Below, piece after piece: positions 7,832 to 15,497 of a DNA stretch of 32,052 nt. Origin of the DNA: an uncultured Veillonella sp. (lineage in GTDB: Bacteria > Bacillota > Negativicutes > Veillonellales > Veillonellaceae); contig CAKPXN010000017.1 of NCBI GenBank assembly GCA_934202095.1, positions 1-32,052 on the forward strand. Reading direction: 5' to 3'. The number at the start of each line of letters is the position of its first letter. Within the stretch, counting starts at the first letter, position 1. The position numbers were made by a program, and so were the translations under genes. The notes under the pieces were generated by a model. It saw only the letters and a program-made list of their open reading frames with translations, was not told where the DNA came from and did no database searches.

Positions 7832-8380
7832 ATGTTACCTTATCATGGAAAGTATCCAAAATTAGATCCAAAATCTTGTGTTATGCCTGGTGCTGAACTA
7901 GCCGGCGATGTAGAGTTGAAAGAATTTGCCTCCATCTGGCAAAACTGTGCACTTCGTGGCGATGTTAATAAAATTGTAGTAGGTCGTTATTCCAATGTAC
8001 AAGATAACTCTGTGCTTCACGTCGATGATGATGAGGCTTGTATACTTGGCGACTATGTAACTATAGGCCATGGTGCCATTGTTCATGCGTCTACCATCGA
8101 GGATAATGTACTCGTTGGCATGGGGGCTATCGTACTAAGTGGTTGTCATATCGGTACTGGCTCTATCATTGCAGCCGGTGCAGTGGTAAAAGAAAACACT
8201 ACAATCCCTCCCTATTCTTTAGTCGTTGGTATTCCTGCACGCATCGTACGCACTGATGAATCCCAAGTTGAAAGAATCCACAATCAAGCATTGAAATATA
8301 AACACCTTTGGACTGTTGAATATGGTATGCTACCAAATTGTGGTGGCGAAGAATACGACAAAAACGCCAAAATTGTATAG
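7832..8380 (+). CDS. Gamma-type carbonic anhydrase family protein (YrdA/PaaY-like)
   Basis: A 182-residue left-handed beta-helix protein with hexapeptide repeats from about residue 15 to 130. The three histidines expected to bind metal in gamma carbonic anhydrases are present: His63, His80 and His85 (GHGAIVH). The family interconverts CO2 and bicarbonate, though many members have untested or other activities. An ATAGGAGGTCC ribosome site precedes the ATG. It is co-transcribed with the FabK paralogue; bicarbonate could feed acetyl-CoA carboxylase, but this link is speculation. Confidence 0.88.
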   Translation: MLPYHGKYPKLDPKSCVMPGAELAGDVELKEFASIWQNCALRGDVNKIVVGRYSNVQDNSVLHVDDDEACILGDYVTIGHGAIVHASTIEDNVLVGMGAIVLSGCHIGTGSIIAAGAVVKENTTIPPYSLVVGIPARIVRTDESQVERIHNQALKYKHLWTVEYGMLPNCGGEEYDKNAKIV

Positions 8381-8427
8381 CTACAATGTAAAAAATAAGG
8401 TTTCCTATAAATAAAGCCTTCACACGC

Positions 8428-8472
8428 AAAATAGCGACTAGTTGATCATATGGTATCAACTAGTCGCTATTT
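8428..8472. terminator. Bidirectional terminator between convergent units
   Basis: AAATAGCGACTAGTTGAT (8429-8446) pairs perfectly with its complement (8455-8472): an 18-bp stem with an 8-base loop. T-rich flanks occur on both strands (TTTCTTT on plus, TTTTG on minus). It sits between the carbonic anhydrase gene on plus and the ClC gene on minus and can serve both. Confidence 0.85.
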
Positions 8473-8512
8473 CTTTATCATCAGAACATCGTCCGATATA
8501 GTATACAGTTTA

Positions 8513-9745
8513 TTATAATTGGAATCTTGCTTTTACAATCTGCTGAGTTATCAATGCGGAGCCCATAGCTAGCGCCATTGGGAAGCACATTTCCACGGAA
8601 AAGCGTGAAAGTTCTAACATGAATACGCATGATGTGAGTGGCATCTTTTGTGCCAATCCCAAGAAAATTACGGCCCCTATAAATGCAGCAAAGCCAAGAT
8701 GTACAGGGCTGACCATAATACTCCACAAGGCTGCAAAGGCTAATGCCAATGTACTACCTAGCATCATGGATGGCGTAATTCTACCACCATAAGCACCAGC
8801 CATTAAAGCAAGTAATACGGCAATCCATTTAGTAGCTAATAGGCCTAACGCATAATCCCATCCTACCAAATCTGTAAAGGTCAACTGATTACCAGCTTTA
8901 CCATTACCAAGGATTTCTGGAAAATACATGGCCATCACCCCAATAACAGCAAATGATAAAATGGCTATGACAATCATTTTAGGGCTTTTTCTATCAAACT
9001 TAGGTAATAAGGATTGTGTTTTATCAAATAAAACTACGCCAATAGCAATGACAGCGCCAAGGACGATAGCAAATTCTTGATAGCTACCATATAAAGGTGG
9101 TTGTGGCATCGTATACTGAACAAGATCTCCTATCCCTGCATGGCGAACCACCAATGTAGCTAGTCCACACGATAAAAGGGCTGCACTCATGGCTCGAACA
9201 TTCCAGGTGATGAGTAATGTCTCTAGCGTAAAAATAGCAGCTGATAAAGGAGAATTATATACAGCAGCTAAGCCTGCACCAGCAGCACAAGCAATAATAA
9301 GCGACTTGTCCTCAGGGCGCATATCAACATAGCGCAATAGTCCAGACATGATACCTGCACTAGCTTCACGAGGTGCCACTTCTCGACCGAGCGGTGATCC
9401 CATGCCAACTGTAATAATTTGCAATGTAGCATGAATAAATGTGGTCAATGGAGGCATTTCTTTTGTAGAGTCCTGAACAGCTTTTTTTATATCGACAAGC
9501 GGATCTCCATAACGATGGATAAGAACCCAACCTACACCACCAAATAGGCTACAGACTAATACTGCCAATAACCGATGTTCAGGTGATACACGGGCCACAG
9601 CTTGACCAAATGTTAAGCCTTCTGACGTAGAATAGGCATACATAAAATGTTGGATATAATGTAACAAATGGGTATAAAAAGAACCGATTAAGCCCGCCAC
9701 CAGGCCAACGATTATAACTAAACCAAGTAAACGTTTATCTAACAT
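8513..9745 (-). CDS. ClC-family anion channel/transporter with non-standard filter motifs
   Basis: A 410-residue integral membrane protein of the ClC family with about ten hydrophobic segments. The gating-glutamate region reads GREVAP (Glu122) where most ClCs have GREGP. By eye, the first selectivity motif GSGIP is replaced by YGDP (79-82), the intracellular proton glutamate corresponds to Thr176 next to Glu175, and GxFxP is GRITP (321-325). The anion carried is therefore uncertain. There is no C-terminal CBS domain. The ATG lies 10 bases after the nrdG stop, so it is probably co-transcribed with nrdDG. Confidence 0.82.
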   Translation of the reverse strand: MLDKRLLGLVIIVGLVAGLIGSFYTHLLHYIQHFMYAYSTSEGLTFGQAVARVSPEHRLLAVLVCSLFGGVGWVLIHRYGDPLVDIKKAVQDSTKEMPPLTTFIHATLQIITVGMGSPLGREVAPREASAGIMSGLLRYVDMRPEDKSLIIACAAGAGLAAVYNSPLSAAIFTLETLLITWNVRAMSAALLSCGLATLVVRHAGIGDLVQYTMPQPPLYGSYQEFAIVLGAVIAIGVVLFDKTQSLLPKFDRKSPKMIVIAILSFAVIGVMAMYFPEILGNGKAGNQLTFTDLVGWDYALGLLATKWIAVLLALMAGAYGGRITPSMMLGSTLALAFAALWSIMVSPVHLGFAAFIGAVIFLGLAQKMPLTSCVFMLELSRFSVEMCFPMALAMGSALITQQIVKARFQL

Positions 9746-9755
9746 ACTCTCTATA

Positions 9756-10253
9756 TCACTCCATAGCCAGTACTACTTCACCCTGTTTCAACGAAGATTG
9801 TACATCAATAATTCGTTGATTAGAGGATCCTCTAAATCGTAAGGATGGATCTTTTAACTCATCTACAAATCGACCATCCACGAGTATATCGATTTGTTCC
9901 ACTAAGCTACGGCGCGATGGATCAGATATAATATCATCCCACACATAGCCAGAGTAAGCCCAGATAGGTTTCTCAGGTGCTGCCTCACGCACAGCTTTCA
10001 CTATAGCTAACATACCATCAATATTTTGAAATGGTTCACCGCCTAACAAGGTAAGACCTGCACAATTAGGATTTTTCACATAGGATACTACCAATTCTGT
10101 TTCTTTATCAGTCCACTCTTGACCAGCATTAAAATCCTGATACTCTTCATTAAAACAATTATAACAGCAATGGGTACAGCCCGTTACAAATATAGATGTG
10201 CGTATGCCTTCCCCATTGGCGATATCATATTGTCGAATCTGTCCATATCTCAT
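9756..10253 (-). CDS. nrdG: Anaerobic ribonucleotide reductase activating protein NrdG
   Basis: A radical-SAM activase that installs the glycyl radical on NrdD. With the chosen start it is 165 residues, beginning MRYGQIRQYD. The Cx3Cx2C cluster motif is Cys26, Cys30 and Cys33, and GGEPF follows near residue 83. An ATG four codons upstream (10265) is open, but it has no ribosome site, whereas GGGGG precedes the ATG at 10253. The gene follows nrdD after 131 bases that contain a hairpin and precedes the ClC gene by 10 bases. Confidence 0.94.
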   Translation of the reverse strand: MRYGQIRQYDIANGEGIRTSIFVTGCTHCCYNCFNEEYQDFNAGQEWTDKETELVVSYVKNPNCAGLTLLGGEPFQNIDGMLAIVKAVREAAPEKPIWAYSGYVWDDIISDPSRRSLVEQIDILVDGRFVDELKDPSLRFRGSSNQRIIDVQSSLKQGEVVLAME

Positions 10254-10335
10254 AATAACCCCCATACTATTTGCCTGTGATCAACTTTGACTAAATTAAA
10301 CATATAGATATATTTCAATTTATCATGTATATAGT

Positions 10336-10362
10336 AAAAGCTGTGCCTATGGCACAGCTTTT
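10336..10362 (-). terminator. Hairpin between nrdD and nrdG (partial terminator)
   Basis: AAAAGCTGTGCC (10336-10347) pairs with GGCACAGCTTTT (10351-10362): a 12-bp stem with a 3-base loop, tailed on the minus strand by TTTTACTAT. It lies 22 bases after the nrdD stop. As no clear promoter precedes nrdG, it may trim or attenuate the nrdD message, so that less NrdG and ClC than NrdD is made, or stabilise the 3' end. Confidence 0.7.
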
Positions 10363-10384
10363 AACATGTTTACGATTAATAAAA

Positions 10385-12535
10385 TTAAATATGCATTACG
10401 CGATCTTTAATTTCTTTTGTGCGACCTTCGTTCCAGAAGTTTTCACCAAGGTATCCACACGTACGGCGGATAACCGTTAATTTATCGCGGTTTGTATTAT
10501 GACAACGAGGGCATTCCCATTGATTGTCATCATTAACCTTGATTTCACCATCAAATCCACATTCATGACAGTAGTCAGATTTTGTATTGAACTCTGCATA
10601 AGAAATATTGTCATAAATATATCTAATCATAGTTAAAACAGCAGGAATATTATTGGTCATATTCGGAATTTCCGCATAGGAAATGCAACCGCCAGTCGAT
10701 TTCTTTTGAAATTCAGATTCAAAGGCAAATTTATCAAATACGTTAATTTCTTCACGAACGCTTACATGATAACTATTCGTATAGTAACCTTTATCCGTTA
10801 CATCTTCTATGATACCAAAGCGTGCTCGGTCCAAAGAAGAGAAGCGATTTGTTAAGCTTTCAGCAGGCGTACCATAAAGACCAAAGCCTAGATTATGTTT
10901 TTCACGCCATTCATTAATAGCTTGGTTCAAACGATCCATAATTTTCATAGCAAAGACACGACCATGCTCACCAGTATTAGATTCACCGGTAATCAATCGG
11001 CATGCTTCGTAAATACCGATATAACCAAGGGAAATCGTAGCATATCCACCAGTCAAGAATGGAGCAATTTTTTCACCTTTTTTAAGGCGCGCAATAGCAC
11101 CATGTTGCCAATGAATTGGAGATACATCACTTACTACATCTTTTAATAGATTATAACGTAACATCAATGCCTTTTCAGCCAATTCTAGACGTTTATCTAA
11201 GATTTCAAAATACTTTTCTTCACTACCACGTGCTAAAATACCAATTTGTGGCAAATTCAAACTTACTACGCCCATGTTGAAACGACCATCAAATTTATAA
11301 TTGCCTTCTGTATCCTTCCAAGGAGACAAGAAGGAACGACATCCCATAGGACTGAATACATTGCCTTCGTAATTTTCCTTCATCTTCTTCGCAGAAATAT
11401 AATCAGGATACATGCGTTTAGCCGTACATTGAGCAGCTAATTCTGTTAAATAATAATATGGGCTATCCGGATGAACATTGTGTTCGTCTAATACATAAAT
11501 CAATTTAGGGAATGCTGGTGTAATGTATACATCGGCTTCATTTTTAACGCCTTTGATACGTTGACGCAAAATTTCCTCTGTAATAAGAGCTGCTTCTTTA
11601 GCATACTCATAATCAGGTTGGAAATACATGAACAATGTAACAAATGGGGATTGACCATTTGTAGTCATCAATGTATTGATTTGGTATTGAATGGTTTGAA
11701 TGCCGTCCTTTACCTCTTTACGCGTGCGTTTCCAAGCAATTTCACGAGCCTTTTCCATATTTGGTTCCATGCCGTAAATCTCAACTTGTTCTTCAATTAC
11801 ATTATTGAGGATTTTTTCATAAGATTTACGTACAAATGGTGCCAATATACGGTCGATACCATTAATACTTTGACCACCATATTGACCAGATGCAACTTGT
11901 GCAATAATTTGAGTGGTTACTGTACATGCTACTTGGAAGGATTTTGGTGTATCGATACGCTTACCATTAATAACTGTACCATTTGTCAACATATCTTCTA
12001 AGTTGATTAAGCAACAGTTAAACATCGGTTGGATGATATAGTCCATATCGTGGAAATGGATGGCACCGCTATCATGGGCCTCAAGGATATCCGTAGGAAT
12101 CAATTTACGACGCGCAATATCCTTAGATACTTCACCAGCAATCAAATCCCGTTGTGTAGATACAATAGCCGCATCCTTGTTGGAGTTTTCGTCAAGAACA
12201 CTCACGTTACTACGATCCAACAAACCTATGACATCTTCATCTGTCGTATTTTGACGGCGTTTGAAAGCTTGTACCGCTTTATAACCTTCATAAGCGCGAG
12301 CTGTTGCAGGATTATGATATTCAATCAATTTATAATACACTTGATCTTCAATAGCATAAATGGTCATATCCTTTTGAAGTTTAGTCGCATATGCTTCAAT
12401 TTCATCAGCAATGCGTTCAGCCAAGCCAGATTCATATAACCCCGTACTACTATGTTCTGCCTTTTCAATAGCTACTGCAATTTTATGTTTATCGAAAGGT
12501 ACCTTTGTACCATCCCGTTTAATGACCTGCAACAT
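10385..12535 (-). CDS. nrdD: Anaerobic ribonucleoside-triphosphate reductase NrdD (class III)
   Basis: Oxygen-sensitive glycyl-radical enzyme that makes deoxyribonucleotides from NTPs. The 716-residue form starts MLQVIKRDG, has an N-terminal ATP-cone (about 1-95), the large catalytic barrel, a C-terminal four-cysteine zinc site (CHEC and CPRC), and the radical motif RTCGY with Gly694. The frame is open 13 codons further to a TTG at 12574, but GGGGAGG lies just upstream of the ATG at 12535 and the family begins here. Promoter, NrdR boxes and a hairpin-rich leader precede it. It is consistent with a strict anaerobe. Confidence 0.97.
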   Translation of the reverse strand: MLQVIKRDGTKVPFDKHKIAVAIEKAEHSSTGLYESGLAERIADEIEAYATKLQKDMTIYAIEDQVYYKLIEYHNPATARAYEGYKAVQAFKRRQNTTDEDVIGLLDRSNVSVLDENSNKDAAIVSTQRDLIAGEVSKDIARRKLIPTDILEAHDSGAIHFHDMDYIIQPMFNCCLINLEDMLTNGTVINGKRIDTPKSFQVACTVTTQIIAQVASGQYGGQSINGIDRILAPFVRKSYEKILNNVIEEQVEIYGMEPNMEKAREIAWKRTRKEVKDGIQTIQYQINTLMTTNGQSPFVTLFMYFQPDYEYAKEAALITEEILRQRIKGVKNEADVYITPAFPKLIYVLDEHNVHPDSPYYYLTELAAQCTAKRMYPDYISAKKMKENYEGNVFSPMGCRSFLSPWKDTEGNYKFDGRFNMGVVSLNLPQIGILARGSEEKYFEILDKRLELAEKALMLRYNLLKDVVSDVSPIHWQHGAIARLKKGEKIAPFLTGGYATISLGYIGIYEACRLITGESNTGEHGRVFAMKIMDRLNQAINEWREKHNLGFGLYGTPAESLTNRFSSLDRARFGIIEDVTDKGYYTNSYHVSVREEINVFDKFAFESEFQKKSTGGCISYAEIPNMTNNIPAVLTMIRYIYDNISYAEFNTKSDYCHECGFDGEIKVNDDNQWECPRCHNTNRDKLTVIRRTCGYLGENFWNEGRTKEIKDRVMHI

Positions 12536-12588
12536 CTCGGAACCTCCCCATGTCCAATTATCCGAATCTGTCAAAGTTACTACATATA

Positions 12589-12615
12589 AAAAAGTATGGA
12601 AAATCCATACTTTTT
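12589..12615 (-). promoter_or_regulatory. Terminator-like hairpin in the nrdD leader
   Basis: AAAAAGTATGG (12589-12599) pairs with CCATACTTTTT (12605-12615) around a 5-base loop, followed on the minus strand by a run of T (12593-12588). It lies within the nrdD leader, about 55 bases before the ATG, so it could act as an attenuator. The same hairpin also has T-rich sequence on the plus strand. Confidence 0.6.
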
Positions 12616-12632
12616 ATATTTTCTTGTTAAAG

Positions 12633-12664
12633 AAATACGAAATTTCATAGGAAATTCCGTATTT
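12633..12664 (-). promoter_or_regulatory. First hairpin of the nrdD leader
   Basis: AAATACGAAATTTC (12633-12646) and GAAATTCCGTATTT (12651-12664) form a 14-bp stem with one mismatch and a 4-base loop, starting about 10 bases after the expected nrdD transcription start. Its arm sequence GGAATTTCC resembles GGATTTTCC in the second leader hairpin, so alternative pairing between the two is conceivable. Confidence 0.55.
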
Positions 12665-12678
12665 TTTATTGCTCTCAC

Positions 12679-12707
12679 AGTATACTATATATTGTGCTTA
12701 TTTGCAA
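12679..12707 (-). promoter_or_regulatory. Promoter of nrdD-nrdG-ClC unit
   Basis: On the minus strand, TTGCAA (12707-12702), 17 bases, TATACT (12684-12679). The start would be near 12672, giving a leader of about 135 bases. One NrdR box covers the spacer and part of the -10 box; the second lies just upstream of the -35 box. Confidence 0.82.
12682..12697. promoter_or_regulatory. NrdR box 1
   Basis: ATACTATATATTGTGC agrees with the 16-base NrdR box form ACACTATATATTGTGT at 14 positions. It overlaps the -10/-35 spacer of the nrdD promoter, where a bound NrdR would exclude RNA polymerase. nrdR itself is not in this window. Confidence 0.82.
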
Positions 12708-12713
12708 TAAAAA

Positions 12714-12729
12714 ATACTATATAATGTAA
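12714..12729. promoter_or_regulatory. NrdR box 2
   Basis: ATACTATATAATGTAA agrees with the NrdR box form at 12 of 16 positions and starts exactly 32 bases (about three helical turns) from box 1, the spacing expected of NrdR box pairs. It lies just upstream of the nrdD -35 box and touches the terminator at 12729-12779. Confidence 0.75.
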
Positions 12730-12779
12730 AAAAGAGTTCTTTCACCATGCAAAATTGGCATGATAAAAGAACTCTTTTT
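12729..12779 (-). terminator. Terminator of the CpsB-like gene
   Basis: AAAAAGAGTTCTTT (12729-12742) pairs with AAAGAACTCTTTTT (12766-12779), and an inner CATGC/GCATG helix closes the loop. T-runs occur at both ends, so it may work in both directions. It lies 11 bases after the stop codon of the PHP-family gene. Confidence 0.88.
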
Positions 12780-12790
12780 CATAAATTAAC

Positions 12791-13609
12791 TTAGAACGCT
12801 AATGCTAAAAGACGAGTCCAAAAATTAGGTCTTCGTCCAGCCCAATGATCTGGCACTGTAGGATAAAATACTCGGTCTGCTAATAAGTCGCGTTCATTCA
12901 AACGCACATCACCAAGTAGATCTTTCTTATATTCCATATCTAGTTTAGAAATTACCTCTACATAGCTACCATATTGATTTGGCAATACATCATATCCTGT
13001 ACCAAAGAAGTGTATCAAACCATTTGTATATAACTCGATGGCTCTCGTGTAATGTTCAGAATGATGTTCAAAAGACATAATATTACATTCAAACAAAATC
13101 CCCTTATCAACCCAAGCCAATAAAAGTTCTGGTTTTCTAAAGAAAAGACTATACCGTTCTACTTCATTTATAATAGGTGTAATGCCTAAGTCACATAATG
13201 TTTGTAACCATGCATCAACATGATGTAGCTTACAATCCGCTGGAATTGTGACTAACATAAAATGGCTATTGCCAAGTACAAGAGCCTCTCTATGGTTACG
13301 AATATATTCAATCATAGAATCGCTCAATTCAACAACAGCACCTTTATGCAACGTTGCACTCACATCTTGTTCCGCCACAGCATGTCTTACATTATCTAAA
13401 ATAGTAGGAACTGACGCAATAAAGGACTGCACAGTTAAAATATTCACCTTAGGTGTGCAAAAAATATCCGTAATGCCACTGGCCACTAAATCTTTAATCA
13501 TTTGTACAGATTCTGCCATGGTTTGAGGTCCTTTTCCATCTTCCATAGCAGGTAAAATATGTGTATGTAAATCTAATATACGTTTCATATCCTTCCCCAT
13601 TCTCATCAT
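12791..13609 (-). CDS. CpsB/YwqE-like PHP-family protein, probably inactive as phosphatase
   Basis: Resembles the manganese-dependent tyrosine phosphatases CpsB/CapC/YwqE (PHP fold, about 240-260 residues) that dephosphorylate BY-kinases. At 272 residues it keeps the N-terminal LDLHTHILP (His15, His17), the GITPII block and ERY (151-153). By eye, against CpsB, most other metal ligands are gone: TSH is TPK (Lys54), GAE is GAV (Val92), the IEF glutamate is Thr121, AHIERY is NEVERY (Glu149), and SDMH is TGYD (204-207). Start choices are 13609 and 13588; the second gives the family-like MKRILDLHTH. It stands alone with its own promoter and terminator, just downstream of the polysaccharide operon. 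Confidence 0.75.
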   Translation of the reverse strand: MMRMGKDMKRILDLHTHILPAMEDGKGPQTMAESVQMIKDLVASGITDIFCTPKVNILTVQSFIASVPTILDNVRHAVAEQDVSATLHKGAVVELSDSMIEYIRNHREALVLGNSHFMLVTIPADCKLHHVDAWLQTLCDLGITPIINEVERYSLFFRKPELLLAWVDKGILFECNIMSFEHHSEHYTRAIELYTNGLIHFFGTGYDVLPNQYGSYVEVISKLDMEYKKDLLGDVRLNERDLLADRVFYPTVPDHWAGRRPNFWTRLLALAF

Positions 13610-13683
13610 TATATCGCCCCTTACCTCGATATAAATCTCTCACTATAAATATATATTTTTCCTTGAATTCATTTTACGTTCAT

Positions 13684-13692
13684 ATTATACCA
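13684..13692 (-). promoter_or_regulatory. Extended -10 promoter of the CpsB-like gene
   Basis: On the minus strand TGGTATAAT is a perfect -10 box with the TGn extension; the -35 region is weak (TTTCAA at 17 bases). The start near 13677 would give a leader of about 70 bases. The remainder of 13610-13793 is AT-rich with nothing else recognised. Confidence 0.65.
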
Positions 13693-13789
13693 ATGAATCT
13701 ATGTCTTGAAAAGTACTTATACCTAAACTTTTGATAATATTTGATTGTTTAAAATTAAAGATTATTTTATATTTTCACATTGCTTTCAT

Positions 13790-13828
13790 AAAAATAAGAC
13801 CTCTATAAAATATTCATAGAGGTCTTAT
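13790..13828 (-). terminator. Terminator at the end of the polysaccharide operon
   Basis: ATAAGACCTCTAT (13794-13806) pairs with ATAGAGGTCTTAT (13816-13828), a 13-bp stem with a 9-base loop, followed on the minus strand by five T (13794-13790). It lies 40 bases after the stop of the VanZ-like gene and is the first strong terminator seen after the operon start near 31.7 kb. Confidence 0.88.
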
Positions 13829-13868
13829 ATATAACATATCTATTATTCATTAAAATAGAGAATTTCTA

Positions 13869-14315
13869 CTAACCATGTCGGATACGACGATATATAGATA
13901 AAATAACTTGTACCACGGCAACACCTATGATAACACCGGCCGTATCGATGGCCACATCTCTAATTGATGCATGTCTACCAATGCTTGTAAGTTGCAAACA
14001 TTCATCTAAAATGGCAATAACAAACCCTATTGCAATTACTTTAAGACCTGCATATTCACGATTAAATTGATGTAATGCTACATATAAACATCCACCCAGT
14101 ACAGCAAATTCAAATACATGCGCCAGCTTGCGGACAATTTGATTTAATGACCACATATCGCCTGTAATACCAAGCTTATACAAGATTGGGCTCAACCATT
14201 GTGTTATCGTAAGGCTCAAACCATCTGAGGAAATATCATTTTGCAGTGAATTATCCCAGATAAAAAGTATAACAAGAACAACTAAAGCAAAGCTTATCCA
14301 ATGTTTTTTTAACAT
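13869..14315 (-). CDS. VanZ-like membrane protein
   Basis: A 148-residue protein with four hydrophobic segments (about 7-24, 66-85, 92-108 and 122-142). The VanZ family motifs are visible: RKLAHVFEF at 62-70, the DECLQL block near 108-113, and GRHASIRDVAIDTAG near 117-131. The family's prototype gives low-level teicoplanin resistance; the biochemical role is unknown. It is the last gene of the polysaccharide operon, 15 bases after ugd, and a role in envelope polymer handling is inference only. Confidence 0.85.
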   Translation of the reverse strand: MLKKHWISFALVVLVILFIWDNSLQNDISSDGLSLTITQWLSPILYKLGITGDMWSLNQIVRKLAHVFEFAVLGGCLYVALHQFNREYAGLKVIAIGFVIAILDECLQLTSIGRHASIRDVAIDTAGVIIGVAVVQVILSIYRRIRHG

Positions 14316-14330
14316 CTACTATCACCGCCA

Positions 14331-15497
14331 CTAATCTCGGTCAAAAATATCTCTAGTGTATACCTTATCCTTTACCTCAGCTAAGGATTCATCCCAACGA
14401 TTTGCTACAATTACATCGCTTACACGTTTAAAATCATCAAAATTTCTAATAACAGGAGAGTGGAAAAAATCATTCGCTTCAAGAGTTGGTTCATACACAA
14501 CAACGGCAATGCCCTTTGCTTTAATCCGTTTCATAATCCCCTGCACAGCAGAAGCCCTAAAGTTATCTGAATTTGTTTTCATTGTCAATCGATAAATACC
14601 AACAATCTTAGGGTCTTTACCAATGATGGCATCAGCAATGTGATCTTTTCTCGTTCGATTTGCATCGACAATGGCAGATATAAGATTTTGAGGCACATCA
14701 TTATAATTAGCTAATAATTGTTTCGTATCTTTTGGCAAACAATATCCACCATATCCAAAAGAAGGATTATTGTAGAAATCCCCAATCCGTGGATCCAAGC
14801 ATACACCATGAATGATTTCACCCGTATTAAGGCCACGCACCTCTGCATAAGAATCTAATTCGTTAAAATAAGCTACACGCAATGCAAGATAGGTGTTAGC
14901 AAATAATTTAATGGCCTCTGCCTCTGTAGAACCAGTGAAGCATAGAGGTATATCTTTTTTATGGGCTCCTTCTGCTAATAAATGAGCAAATGTACGAGCA
15001 CGTTCAGAATCCTCGCCTACTACAATACGAGAAGGATATAAATTATCGTACAACGCCTTCCCTTCACGTAAAAACTCAGGAGAGAAGATAATATTATTCG
15101 TATTAAATCGCTCTCTCATTTGCTCTGTATATCCTACGGGAACTGTGGATTTAATAATCATAACCGCATCACGGTTAATGTCTAGAGCTGTTTTGATAAC
15201 AGATTCTACAGATGATGTATCAAAAAAATTCTTTTGCGGGTCATAATTAGTAGGTGTAGAAATAATAATATAATCAGCACCGGTAAAAGCTTCCTTAGGA
15301 TCTAAGGTTGCCTTAAGATTCAATGACTTATTCTTCAAATAATCGGCTAATTCTGAGTCGACTATGGGTGATTCTTTACGGTTAATCATATCAACCTTTT
15401 CAGGAATGATATCTAATGCAACCACTTCATTATGTTGTGACAATAATACACCATTTGAAAGACCTACATACCCAGTACCAGCTATTGCTATTTTCAT
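14331..15497 (-). CDS. ugd: UDP-glucose 6-dehydrogenase
   Basis: Oxidises UDP-glucose to UDP-glucuronate with two NAD. The 388-residue length equals that of the short Ugd form found in E. coli. The sequence has an N-terminal GTGYVG Rossmann loop (7-12), STVP (117-120), SPEFLREG with Glu141, Lys197 (EAIKLFAN), and the catalytic Cys253 in [10 protein letters not shown]. Its ATG directly abuts the stop of the UDP-glucuronate epimerase gene, a natural pair in the pathway UDP-Glc to UDP-GlcA to UDP-GalA. Confidence 0.96.
   Translation of the reverse strand: MKIAIAGTGYVGLSNGVLLSQHNEVVALDIIPEKVDMINRKESPIVDSELADYLKNKSLNLKATLDPKEAFTGADYIIISTPTNYDPQKNFFDTSSVESVIKTALDINRDAVMIIKSTVPVGYTEQMRERFNTNNIIFSPEFLREGKALYDNLYPSRIVVGEDSERARTFAHLLAEGAHKKDIPLCFTGSTEAEAIKLFANTYLALRVAYFNELDSYAEVRGLNTGEIIHGVCLDPRIGDFYNNPSFGYGGYCLPKDTKQLLANYNDVPQNLISAIVDANRTRKDHIADAIIGKDPKIVGIYRLTMKTNSDNFRASAVQGIMKRIKAKGIAVVVYEPTLEANDFFHSPVIRNFDDFKRVSDVIVANRWDESLAEVKDKVYTRDIFDRD

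Noticed and set aside
8513..9745. Calling the ClC protein a fluoride exporter (CLC-F)
   Set aside because: The motifs are divergent, but I cannot match them to the CLC-F signature with confidence, and no fluoride riboswitch or crcB is seen nearby.
11561..12001. 146-codon plus-strand open frame inside nrdD
   Set aside because: Antisense to nrdD, no recognisable domain and no ribosome site; a shadow of the real gene.
12536..12574. Upstream TTG extension of nrdD (13 extra codons)
   Set aside because: The extension contains the GGGGAGG ribosome site for the ATG at 12535 and the extra residues do not match the family's N-terminus.
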